Source: Rhodamnia argentea (taxonomy: Eukaryota; Streptophyta; Magnoliopsida; Myrtales; Myrtaceae). From it: a stretch of DNA of 64,000 nt. The position numbers and the translations under genes were made by a program. Under the pieces are notes generated by a model. The model was not told where the DNA came from. It did no database searches and saw nothing but the letters and a program-made list of their open reading frames with translations. Below are positions 15,355-25,690 of this stretch, in pieces (the first letter of the stretch is position 1; each line of letters opens with the position of its first letter). The stretch lies in contig NC_063151.1 of the NCBI RefSeq assembly GCF_020921035.1, positions 9,787,501-9,851,500 on the forward strand, in the 5' to 3' direction.

Positions 15355-15618
15355 TAGACATGGCCAAATGGAACCGTGGGCCCAGAATCGGCCCGTTGAC
15401 CAGGCCCGAACAGGTCCGTTGACTGGGCCCACGGTTCCAACCCGAAACCGAAACCGAAACCGAAACCGGCCCGGAACCGCCAGGCCCGAGCGGGTTCCGA
15501 CCCGTTTAAAAAAAAAAAAAAAGGGAGGAAGCCTGGGGGAAAAGAGCCATTGGGCCTAAGAACCGGCGGTTCCGAACCGGAACTGGAACAAGCGGTTCCA
15601 CGGAACCGGCCATGTCTA
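15355..15618. mobile_element. Short hAT-like MITE, TAGACATGGCC ends
   Basis: The 264-bp element starts TAGACATGGCC and ends with its inverse GGCCATGTCTA. ACCCGAGG lies outside the left end and ACTCCGAGG outside the right, an imperfect 8-9 bp duplication in the hAT style. The inside is GC-rich and carries a four-fold ACCGAA-type tandem near 15446, followed by an A-run. Confidence 0.65.
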
Positions 15619-15737
15619 ACTCCGAGGTGCGACGGTGGTCAATGATTCGGATACTCTTGCTTGGAACATCGCCGCGTCAAAAACAGAGATCGAGAGAGAA
15701 AATGAAATTATTATTTATTTATTCATTTTCTCATTTA

Positions 15738-15989
15738 GGGTGTGTTTATTTTATGAAAGTTTTGAGATTTAAAAAATATTTTATGGAAATTGTTTGCTTG
15801 CATCACTTACAAAAATAAATAAATAAATAAGCAATAGTTTCATTGCTCGCAGAAATAGTTAAGCATAAATTGTTGTTGATAATGAAAACATCTTCCGTCG
15901 ATCGATTAATTTTTGATGATATAACTAACTTTTTTTTTTCTAAAAAAACGTCTTTCAAGTCTTAACTTTTTCATGAAATAAACGCACCC
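15738..15989. mobile_element. MITE with ~22-bp GGGTGYGTTTATTT ends
   Basis: Left end GGGTGTGTTTATTTTATGAAA and right end inverse GGGTGCGTTTATTTCATGAAA match at 19 of 21 positions. TA flanks both ends (15736-15737 and 15990-15991), though one is shared with surrounding T/A bases. The 252-bp AT-rich inside resembles the element at 41117-41348, sharing the phrases 'attgtttgctt..atc.cttac', 'ataaattgtt' and 'gaccgatta' in the same order. Confidence 0.7.
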
Positions 15990-15991
15990 TA

Positions 15992-16600
15992 GTTTTCTAT
16001 CGTGTTGTTTAGCTGTAAATTATTTCTTGTGATTTTAGAATTACTGTCAGGGGAAGGTTCGGACGAATTTCCAAAGATCAAGGGGCATATTGCGTGAATT
16101 TTAAAACATCAGGGGGTTACAGGGGCAAAATGCAATTCTCCTTAATTTTGGACACTTTTGCCCTTCACAGCAGGTCGCATCAGCCAATGATAGTGGGATT
16201 GGAACTTCCTTAGGTGGAAGAAGCATTGAGATCTGAAAATGGAGAAGTTGAAGGATTTATCTAGCTCTAAAGGGGAAAAAACCCTCCCAACTTTACTGCT
16301 TTAAGGCCATATCATAGCAGATGACTCTTCGGCTTTTGAACAATAGACTTGAAGAGGGGGTTTTTTTTCTGTAAGGATATGGTGCACAACCACAATGAAA
16401 TAAAACGTATAAGCGAGAAAAAAAATAAAATCGAGACACAAGGTTCCGGTTCACTCTTAAACTAGTGCCAGTAAAGGATTCCACTGTAATTAGTACATTG
16501 CACATCTCTGTTATATTACTTAATTATAAGTGAAAAAGAATAACAGTTATTCATGGGCCAAAACTCAAACTACCGCTAAATATGAGCTCAAACTATAAAA
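15992..16600. other. Intergenic, no gene seen
   Basis: AT-rich DNA without a recognisable exon. The segment at 16100-16180 ('caggggcaaaatgcaattctcc') has the style of a worn repeat end. Confidence 0.4.
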
Positions 16601-17600
16601 ACCATCTAATGGCTCAGGATCGCTGCCTCCGTGACCCCCGCCCATTCACCATAGAGCAGAACCCCGCGCTTTTCTATCGATGAGGAATATGAACCACATC
16701 CCAATGCTACTTTGACCTTCATGGTATCTGACATGAGGTTGTTTTAATCCAGAAGGGCAGCAGCAGAGCTTCCCAAGGGTGTTTTGCTTCTCCAATCTCT
16801 GCTTTGTTCAAATAAAGATGGAGGGCTTTGACAATTGTCAAGTTCTTTGAAGGCAATCCTGTCTTTGGTGGTTCTGCTCCTTTTCACATAAGCAGGGTCA
16901 GTTGAATGCAAGGTGACAATCAAGAGTGACGACCTTTGTGGTGCAAAAAGGCTCACCTCGATGCCTTTGTTTCTATTACAGTCTATACAGGAGTCGGATT
17001 GCTCTTCCCTTATGAGCATGTGGCGGCAATCTTGTAGGTGATCCCTCAAATGGGGGACGTTAAGTATGTTTCTATTGGTCCTCTCATGCCTCTAAGCAAT
17101 GCCTGAAGTCAATCGATCTTAGTCAAAATCTATCGATAGCGATATCAGAAAGACATTTACTTTCTGAGTTTTTTTGTTGAATTTCCTCTCAGTTACTTGC
17201 AGGGAGACAAGTTGATGACTCTGCAGCACAGGCCTGGTTTTGCAAGAGTATACGGCTTGCAGAAAGGCTCGTTTCGAACCTCATTGAGCTACATAGAATT
17301 TGTTAATGACATCTGGTCACACAGAAGTTGCCCTGAAGTCGCCTCTCAATTGGCTAATTCATAAGATAATTGCATAGCATGTTGCAGGCTTACAGCGTGG
17401 CGGCGAATTTGGATTGGCATCATGACCATTTTCATGCTGCTGTTGCTTTCAGCTTACCTGACTTTTCGTGTGCAGTCTAATGAGCATTCAAGCCGGGGGT
17501 TCCATTGGAGTACACATGCATGATTAAAGCTGCTGCTGAGAAAATAACAGCTGATATTATACGAGAGGTATGATTAGAATCCTAACTGGTCTTCTTTTTT
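16600..17600. pseudogene. Possible gene remains, not identified
   Basis: Base composition is more even than in the flanks, and short open stretches suggest old exons. On the plus strand, 17198-17310 can read ...QVDDSAAQAWFCKSIRLAER... after a CAG acceptor. Positions 17388-17455 read AYSVAANLDWHHDHFH after a GCAG acceptor, and 17488-17568 read PLEYTCMIKAAAEKITADII before a GT. The stretches do not join into one frame that I can defend. On the minus strand 16747-17049 is open but matches nothing I know. I treat this as a degraded gene of unknown family. Confidence 0.25.
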
Positions 17601-17920
17601 ATTGGAAATTTATATTTCCCGCTTCCTAATTTCGCAGGTTTCCTAGTTTAGAGGAGTGTTTGGTTTCTGCAGCTTGACTAGGAATTGCTCTCCATAGTCC
17701 ATCCCCAGCCTGTTGTGTGCAATAACTGGACATCATCGCTGTTGCGGTAAAGCAAAGTTAAGTCAGTTGCAAGCTGCCTAAATGAGCAATTTCTCTCGGT
17801 TTCGGGACAAAGGATACTCTGGAATACAAAACCAACTTTTTGGATTTGGCTTTCTTGTGTGGCATATTTCGAAGGTTTATTTCCGTGTCAGGAGCGGCCC
17901 AACAATGGTTTGGTGGAATT

Positions 17921-18767
17921 AGTCTTGGTTAATTCTGGTGATGGAATTGAGTCTGATCTAACAACAAAGGATTGCTCCTAATACCAGCAAACACTACGCG
18001 GTGTTTACTTCCATTCTCCCAAGGAAGAAAGACCACTTTTCTACTGATGGAGAACCGTAACTCCAAGCAGCTGTCATTTGTCAACAGTCCACAAGGAAAT
18101 GCTTGTAATCATGTCTATCTTGTGCAGTTTAGTTCTCATTCGCATCCAAGCGCCGTTGAATGAAGCCGAATCGTTAACAAGAAAGCCTACCTGCGAAATG
18201 CATCTCGAGCATCGTTGACCATGTAATACTTGGAGGGTAAACCCAAGGCAAAAATCAGTAGAGGAGGAGAAGAACTGGGAAGGAATTAGAGATGGAAGCA
18301 GATGGATCAAGACAGATTCCAACTGTGAGTAGTTGCATTATAAGGAGGAGTGATTTGACAAACTTTGTAATCCTGCTTTTACAGCCACTCCTAGCTTGCT
18401 TGTTCATTGTGGTGGTGCCATTCCAGCGCACTGCATAGATGTTTTCAATCAAAAGCCGTGTCTTGATCGGCGGCGACTTCCCTAGACAAACAGAAGTCCG
18501 AACTATGTTGCATCCAGGGACCACTTGGGTCGGATATGTTCACCGAAAAAATGAAAGGATATGTCCAGCTTCCGGAACCAAACATAGCCACATATGCGTG
18601 ACGAATAACAGTCCTAAATGAGTTGGCTCACCAACTGGTCTGTCAATCCTTTGTTTAAGATATCGTTTTCGGAGATGTAGAACAGCCCAGCATCCGCTGC
18701 TGCACTAAAATCACAAGGCGAGAGGACCCTTACAGTTCCATTCTCAAGAATCTCCAATGACAAACTC
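17921..18767. repeat. Direct duplication, copy A
   Basis: This segment recurs, diverged and with small indels, at 20043-20792 in the same orientation. Shared phrases include 'ttaattctggtgatggaat', 'agtccacaaggaaatgctt', 'catccaggga', 'accaactggtctgtc' and 'gagatgtagaacagcccag'. Neither copy has transposon-like ends. On the minus strand the end of copy A (18614-18767) is open and encodes ...LEILENGTVRVLSPCDFSAA... up to a TGA, probably the last exon of the gene described at 18614-19947. Confidence 0.85.
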
Positions 18768-19947
18768 ATGTCACTGCAAGGAACACCCCAGTCAGCAAAA
18801 ATGCCATAGATCATTCACGAATTCACTAACCATCGAGCATTTCTCTACTAGCTCCTCGAGTTCACCAAACAAAGATAAGGATTCATCCAAAGACCTGTTT
18901 CCATTCCATTCCCATTGGCATCAGCCTTGTCAAGAATCCGTTTGTCACATCATCATAAATAGATACACCAGCTTCAACAGAGAAAAAGGCCTTCTCTTTT
19001 TTGTCTGCCAATTGGCTATGGTACCTCGCCTTTTTTATGTCCTCATACTCAGATTGGCCAGGATAAACCAGTGATTTTAAATCATCCTTCTCTTCTATAT
19101 TGGCAGATTGTATGTACTTCATGAAACTAGAGAGAAGACGGTCCTTAGCTTTAGATTCAGCCTCAGAGCCAACAGAGTTCACTAGCTCAGCACACTCATC
19201 TTCAACTTTCCCTATCTCAAAGGCATACTTACAGTCGTTTGGACAACAGGTCATCATGAGCATGTTTGACCGATTCACGAGAATCGTTTAGTAGCTTAGA
19301 TGTCAATTAAGCACCCTGTCCACGGGCCATGGAAATGATATCAGATGTAAGAACACCTAATCTCAACTCAAAAATTAGAGCCCACCTATACACCATGCTG
19401 GTCGTAAGGTAATTTAGAGGAAGAATTCTCTGCAAAGCTAGAGAGTAAACTTGAATTGCAGTGAAAGATGATGACACACCGTGATCTTCACTCAGCTACG
19501 AGCTTCGAGAGTTCCCTATCTATATCAGTGCATTGTCCTTGTGTCGGCTCTGGAACAACAGTAAGTGGAACCCAAGCCACCAGGACTGCTGATGAAAGGG
19601 ACAAAGCTTCTCCCAGACAGGCACTTATTTCTGGTATCAGATTGCCCCTAGAGCATCACTGATCCTTCCTTGTTGCTCGACCCAGTTGGTTGCTTCTGGA
19701 GCTTTTTCAGCTCCCAAAGCTTTTGCTTGAGAGACTCACGAGCCTGAATTTCAAAAGAAGCACAAACTTTTTCCGAATTACAAGTTGCTTCAGCAATGAC
19801 TGACTCTGCAGATGTCTCATGTAGAATAAGGTTAGACCGCTCGCGATCAGCTTGACAGAATAGAGCAGAAACAACTTCATATTTGTTTAGCACAGCAGAA
19901 AGCCTCTGGTACATTATTAACAATGTCAGGAAAAAAAAAATTATCAT
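18614..19947 (-). pseudogene. Unidentified coiled-coil gene or gene remnant
   Basis: Three minus-strand open blocks look exonic. Block 19648-19947 is rich in Glu/Lys/Gln/Leu with heptad character (ESLKQKLWELKKLQKQ). Block 18899-19278 is acidic and helical (GKVEDECAELVNSV, YEDIKKARYHSQLADKKEK) and ends before a possible GT donor at MEWKQ. Block 18614-18767 lies inside duplication copy A. The joins I tried do not keep a clean frame: the CAG acceptor at about 18768 followed in phase 0 gives an immediate TGA. It may therefore be broken, or I have missed an exon. The protein family is not recognised. Confidence 0.35.
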
Positions 19948-20042
19948 TCAAGACACGTTTTAACCAGGAAGTACTAAAATTTCCAGGCAGTCAATTTTCC
20001 TACCACGAGGACAGATTCAACAGCAGAGGATTGACGCCTTCT

Positions 20043-20792
20043 GTCTTAGTTAATTCTGGTGATGGAATCAGGTCTGATTTAACAACAGAGGATCGTTCCT
20101 GATACTCGTAAACATTACGCATTTTTTTACTTCCACTCTCCTAAGTATGAAAGACCACATTTCTACTGATGGGAGAACCGTAACTCCGAGCAACTGTCAA
20201 TAGTCCACAAGGAAATGCTTGTAATCATGTCTATTTTGACAGTTTCATTCTCATTCGCATGTAAGCGTTGTTAAATGAAGCCTAATCGTTAACAAGAAAG
20301 TCTACCCGCAAAATGCATCTCGGGCATCATCAAAAATCACTAGAGGAAGAGAAGAACAGGGATGGAATTAGAGATGGAAGCAGATGGTTCAAGACAGATT
20401 CCAATTGTGAGTAGTTGCATGATAAGGAGGAGCCATTTGACAAGCTTTGTAATCCTGTTATTACAGCCACTCCTTGCTTACTAGGTCATTCTTGATCGAC
20501 GGCGACTTCCCTAGACAAACACAAGTCCGAATCATGTTACATCCAGGGAACACTTGGGCCGAATATGCTCACCGAAAATGAACGGATATGTCCAGCTTCC
20601 CGAATCAAACATAGCCACATATGCGTGACGAATAAGAGAGTCCTAAATGATGTAGCTCACCAACTGGTCTGTCGATCCTTTGTTTAAGACGTTGTTTCGG
20701 AGATGTAGAACAGCCCAGCATCCGATGCTACAATCACAAAGGTGAGAGGACCCTTACAGTTTCATTCTCAAAAATGTCCAAAGACAAACTCG
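20043..20792. repeat. Direct duplication, copy B
   Basis: This is the second copy of the 17921-18767 segment, about 2.1 kb away in the same orientation. It is shorter by several deletions (for example, about 25 bases missing near 20330). The minus-strand open end seen in copy A is interrupted here, so copy B looks like the more decayed 3' end of a tandem gene duplicate. Its 5' part would lie toward 21 kb, where only repeat DNA is seen. Confidence 0.8.
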
Positions 20793-21136
20793 TTCCTATA
20801 CTGTTTATAGGTTTTTCACATATGCATTAGTATTTGAGTTCCTTGAAGACACGAGTGTATACCATCCTGGGACGATTCTCTTTTCTAGATGTTAGTCGGA
20901 GCATCCAAGAACAGTCAGGAACATCGATAAGGGCTGATCTACTCCGGCGATTGAAAGCATCAGCCATCAACAAGTCATTAATCTTCTGGAGATGAATGAT
21001 GCTAAAGTTGAATAGAATGAAGCTTTGTGGTTGAGCCGCATTATCCCAAAGCATTCTCCTCCACTTCTCTCACATTAATTAGATGAAAAAGCTTAAATTC
21101 CTTATTCAGGATTTTTGATGTTCCTAATAAAATGTT

Positions 21137-21864
21137 GGGATACGTTCACTTGGAAATCCTAAAACTTATTAGGAAAGTATAATTAAGTCCTAATTTGCAG
21201 AAAATGCAATCGATTTCTAAAACTTGTCAAATTGATGCAATCGAGTTCTTCCGTTCACTCCGTTTGACTTGACCAATGAAAGATGCTAACGTGGCTTTTT
21301 TTAATTTTTTTTCTTTCTTATGTGGCGATGACGTGGTTAAAACAACATCATTTTGGTCTAGACTGATTTTTAATATAATGTTATTTAAATCAAATTTAAA
21401 AAAAAAGATAAAAATAATGTTAGAACCAAGTGACAGCCCTTATTCCGATTTAGGTGAGGGCCTCGACTGTGGTCGACAAGGGTCGAGCCCTATCAAGGGG
21501 CCCTGTGACCCTCGCCAAACATTTCCCCACCATTGTCGGTCCTTTGCTTCGTCTTCGTCTTCTTCTTTTGTTTTTGTTTTTTTTTTTTGTGTTTTGTTTT
21601 AAATTTTAGCATATTTGTAAAATTTAATTTAAGTAAAAGTTGTATTATAAATCACATTTAGACCCAATGGCGTCGTTTTAGTCTTAAATTTAGTGTTTTA
21701 GCGACATCATCGCCGCTTAGGATAAAATAAATAATTAAAAAAAAGCCATATCAGTAATTTTTGTTAGCCAAATTAGACAGACTTAGCGGAAGAACTCGAT
21801 TACACAAATTTGACAAATTTTAGAACTTGATTGCCTTTTTTTTTTTTTTTTTTTTTTTTTGGTT
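21137..21864. mobile_element. Mutator-like foldback MITE, worn right end
   Basis: The left end GGGATACGTTCACTTGG leads into 'aatcctaaaacttatt' and 'aattaagtcctaa' units. Their inverse ('acaaattttagaacttgattgcc') lies at 21812-21840, before a long T-run. The centre (about 21450-21530) is GC-rich with GGTCGACAAGGGTCGAG-type units. No target duplication is visible, because the right end has been lost in the T-run. Confidence 0.65.
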
Positions 21865-22160
21865 GACTAATCCAAATGTTAAATCTTTTAATATCGAGAT
21901 AAAGAAAGACGTAGCCGTACTTCTTAATTCTTATCTATTGGCCAGAAAAGTCTGCAACATGTGCAGCTCATCAGAGTGACTCTCGTGCATTTATGGCCAC
22001 ACAAAGTTTTCTCCACAGTGGGAGTCAATGGCAGAAGATCATTGGGCGGCTTCGCTGTTCAAGGACTGCTAAGTCAAAGATCATTTACTCCAACGATCTC
22101 TTTACTTTTCTGAAGATTTGCCTTGCTTTCATAGCTACCAGCTTCCTTCGGCTTTGAGTC
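21865..22160. other. Upstream region of the LRR receptor kinase
   Basis: About 300 bases with no coding exon; the promoter and 5' UTR presumably lie here. I saw no clear TATA box. Confidence 0.4.
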
Positions 22161-25100
22161 ATGAAACCCGTAAGCATTAGTTTTGCAGAGTTTCGATCAT
22201 GCCGCTTGCTTCTTGGCATTGCTCTTGCACTGTGCTTCAGTCGAGTCTCCTCCACCACCAACGAAACAGACAGACTCGCGCTGCTCGCATTTAAGGCCGG
22301 CATAACCGAAGATCCTTCTGGGGTGCTCACCTCATGGAACAATAGCATCGGGTTCTGCCGGTGGCATGGCATTACTTGTGGCCGGAGGCACCGGAGGGTC
22401 ACCGTCCTGGACTTGAGGTCGCAAGGACTCTCTGGATCGATCTCTCCTCATGTCGGAAATCTCAGCTTCTTAAGGGAAATGTGGCTGGAATACAACAGTT
22501 TCAATCAAGAAATACCTCCACACCTTGGCCAGTTGCGCCGCCTACGTATCCTACGATTGACCGGCAATTTGTTGGTCGGCGAAATTCCCAAGAACTTATC
22601 GGGTTGCTCGGATCTAGTCACCCTCAGGATCGGGGACAACGACCTAACCGGAGAAATTCCTGGAGAGCTCGGGTCATTGCTGAAGCTACGAGATTTCGGG
22701 TTGTATGCTAATAATCTAAACGGGAGATTGCCTTCCTTCATTGGGAACTTATCTTCACTAGAGGTCCTTTTTTTAGCACTGAACGACTTGGATGGGAGCA
22801 TTCCCCAAGTTCTAGGCCACCTGACAAACTTGCAATTCATCGGCATCGGAGAAAACAGATTGTCGGGTACGATTCCATCTTCGTTGCTCAATCTCTCTTC
22901 CCTAACTCAGTTTGATGCTGGAAACAACCAGTTACAGGGGACTCTTCCCGCAGACATAGGCCTCAAAATCCCAGATCTTGTATTTTTAAGTGTTCTCGAC
23001 AACCAACTCGAGGGACCGATTCCTTCGTCGATATCGAATTGCACAAAGCTAGATAGGCTTCAACTTGGAGGCAATAAATTTTCCGGGAAAGTACCTTCTT
23101 GGGAGAATCTGTATGTGCTTAGTTGGCTTCAAATCTTCGCTAACCAGCTTGGTAGTGGAAAACCTGAAGACTTGAGCTTCCTCTGCTCGTTAACTAATAG
23201 CACCAAATTAGAGTACGTGGGTATTGACAGGAATCAGTTTGGCGGGGTATTACCGAAATGCATAGGTAATTTCTCCACTGCTCTCATACTATTTTCTGTG
23301 GCCGAGAATCAAATATCTGGTGAGATTCCAAAAGAAATTGAGAATTTTGTCAATCTGGAAGTATTGTATATGGAGCTCAACCAGCTTTCAGGTGTTATCC
23401 TCTCAAGCTTGGGGAATTTACAAAATCTATTCGCAGTGGAATTAAGTGATAATAACTTGGGAGGGACTCTCCCATCTTCTTTGGGAAATCTGACCAATTT
23501 GATCACACTACGTCTTGATGGGAACAACTTTCATGGGCAAATTCCTTCACGCCTATCAAACTGCCGGTCTCTTAATTTGCTTGATTTGTCCAATAACAAT
23601 CTCAGTGGTGCTATACCCCCGCAACTTTTAGGTCTCTGGTCATTGACAATCATTTTGAACTTATCTCGAAACCATTTGACTGGGGTTCTACCCATAGAAG
23701 TTGGCAACTTGATAACATTGACTGCGCTGGACATATCTAACAATTTGTTGGTAGGTGAAATCCCAAGCAGTTTAGGTGATTGCACTTCGTTGACATCATT
23801 GAGGATGGGAGGAAACTTCTTCCACGGGTTGATTCCTCAAACAATCAGATCGTTAGGAGGCATCGACGAACTAGATCTTTCATGCAACAATTTATCGGGT
23901 CAGATTCCAGAATTCTTAACGATATTTCATTCCTTGAAACTTTTGAATTTATCGTACAATATGTTTGAAGGCAAGCTACCATCTAAAGGAGTCTTTAGGA
24001 ATGCTAGCAGAACTTTTATTGTGGGGAACAATGACCTCTGCGGCGGGCTACCAGAATTTCACCTCCCCAATTGCATCTCCAGAAGCTCCAAGAGCAAAAG
24101 GATCAATTTAGTGACGTTGTCCACTTCTGTTATTTTCGGAGTTCTTGGAGTAGCTCTTATTCTGGCTTTCATATATCTTTGTTGGTTCAAGAAGACAATA
24201 ACGGAACGGGTTCCAAGTTCAAGGGACGATTCACTTCCAAATGTATCTTATGGAGCACTTCTAAAAGCAACCGATGGTTTTTCTTCAATGAATTTGATCG
24301 GTGTTGGGAGCTTTGGTTCTGTTTATAGGGGTATACTACTCGAGGTCAGTGGGACTATTGTTGCCGTGAAGGTGCTTCATTTAGTCCGTCATGGTGCTTT
24401 GAAGAGCTTCATAGTCGAGTGTGAGGCACTAAAGAACATCAAACATCGAAATCTTTTGAAGATATTGACAGTTTGCTCTAGTAGTGATTATCGAGGAAAT
24501 GATTTTAAAGCCTTAGTCTATGAATTCATGGACAATGGAAGCCTGGAACAGTGGCTACACCCAAGTGCAACATCATCTCATGGCACCGAGCTTCCGAAAA
24601 GGTTGAATATCATTCAAAGGATGAATATTGCTATTGATGTTGCTTCCGCATTGGATTATCTCCATCACCAGTGCCACATCTCCATCATTCATTGTGATCT
24701 AAAGCCAAGCAATATTGTCTTAGATGATGAGATGGTCGCACATGTAGGTGACTTTGGATTGGCGAAGTTCCTTATTGGATCATCCCTTGATGCCGTAGCT
24801 AATCGGATGAGCTCTGTGGGTTTTAGAGGGACAATCGGTTATGCTCCACCGGGTAATCTCTCTCTCAAATCAAGAAAGTGTATTTACCCAAAAAGGTTAT
24901 TGATGGATCTTTTTGTCAGAAGTTTAGTGGAGAATAATAACTCTTATGATCTCACGCACATTACATCATGATTGATGATCTGTACTCCAAACTTGACCCA
25001 CACCCCGATTTAAATATGTGGCAGAATATGCAATGGGACGCGACGTTTCAAGAGAAGGTGATGTTTATAGTTACGGTATTCTCTTACTAGAAATGTTCAC

Positions 25101-25419
25101 GGGATCAAGTCCCGTCGATGACACATTTAGAGACAATTTGACTCTTTGCGGTTTTGTGGCAAAAGCGTTGCCCGAACGAGTGCTTGAAATTACAGACAAT
25201 GTTTTGCTTCAAGAAAGAGAGAGCCATTTGGGCCCTCGTAGTCCTCAGCATTGGCTTTTCGAAAGCGATGGCATATTTCAAGAATGTTTGGTTATGGTAT
25301 ATAATATTGGAGTTGCTTGTTCGGACGAAGCACCCCAAAGACGAATGAGCATTGGCAGAGTTACAAATCAGCTACATCAGATTAGGAAGAAACTCTTTGC
25401 ATTGGGTTTACATGGATAA
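22161..25419 (+). CDS. LRR receptor-like Ser/Thr kinase, subfamily XII (EFR/FLS2/Xa21 class)
   Basis: Two exons, 22161-24852 and 25025-25419, encode 1028 residues, the usual size. In order: a signal peptide (residues ~1-31, LLLGIALALCFS); an LRRNT domain (ETDRLALLAFKAGI, paired Cys in FCRWHGITC); about 21-22 plant LRRs of LxxLxxLxLxxNxLxGxIP type from ~75 to ~610; a Cys pair (LCGGLPEFHLPNC); a transmembrane helix (~653-673); and a kinase with G-loop GVGSFGSVYRG, VAVKVL lysine, HCDLKPSN loop, GDFGLAKF and APPEY. The Cys before the catalytic Asp makes it a non-RD kinase, the type linked to pattern-recognition immune receptors. The single intron splits the codon after APP, as in relatives; without splicing, a truncated kinase would end 39 codons into the intron. 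The ligand is unknown. Closest named type: Arabidopsis At3g47570-like. Confidence 0.93.
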
Positions 25420-25690
25420 GATAAGCTACTAGCAGCTTATATTTAGCTGCTATACATTCATTGTTGTTTAGGCAAACGGAAGCGGACGGGTAAATTCTTT
25501 AACCGAAAAGAGAATCTATCATTGTTTTCTCCTTTGAGACCGTAGTCCATGATTACTCATCATCTGCATCCGTACATATCTAAACTTGCACATTCCTCTG
25601 TACTTTTATTTTACTTAAAAACTTTGATTTGGTGCCATATTATATGAAAATGAATTAAAAAGTAAATTGTCTTGCTTCCTTCTTTTTTTT
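25420..25690. other. LRR kinase 3' flank
   Basis: Probable 3' UTR and terminator region, with a TTGTTGTTTAGG region and AT-rich DNA. Nothing else was recognised. Confidence 0.4.

Noticed and set aside
24853-24971. LRR kinase ending at 24971 as a 936-residue protein
   Set aside because: The tail after APPG is intron sequence; splicing 24852 to 25025 restores the APPEY motif and the whole kinase C-lobe.
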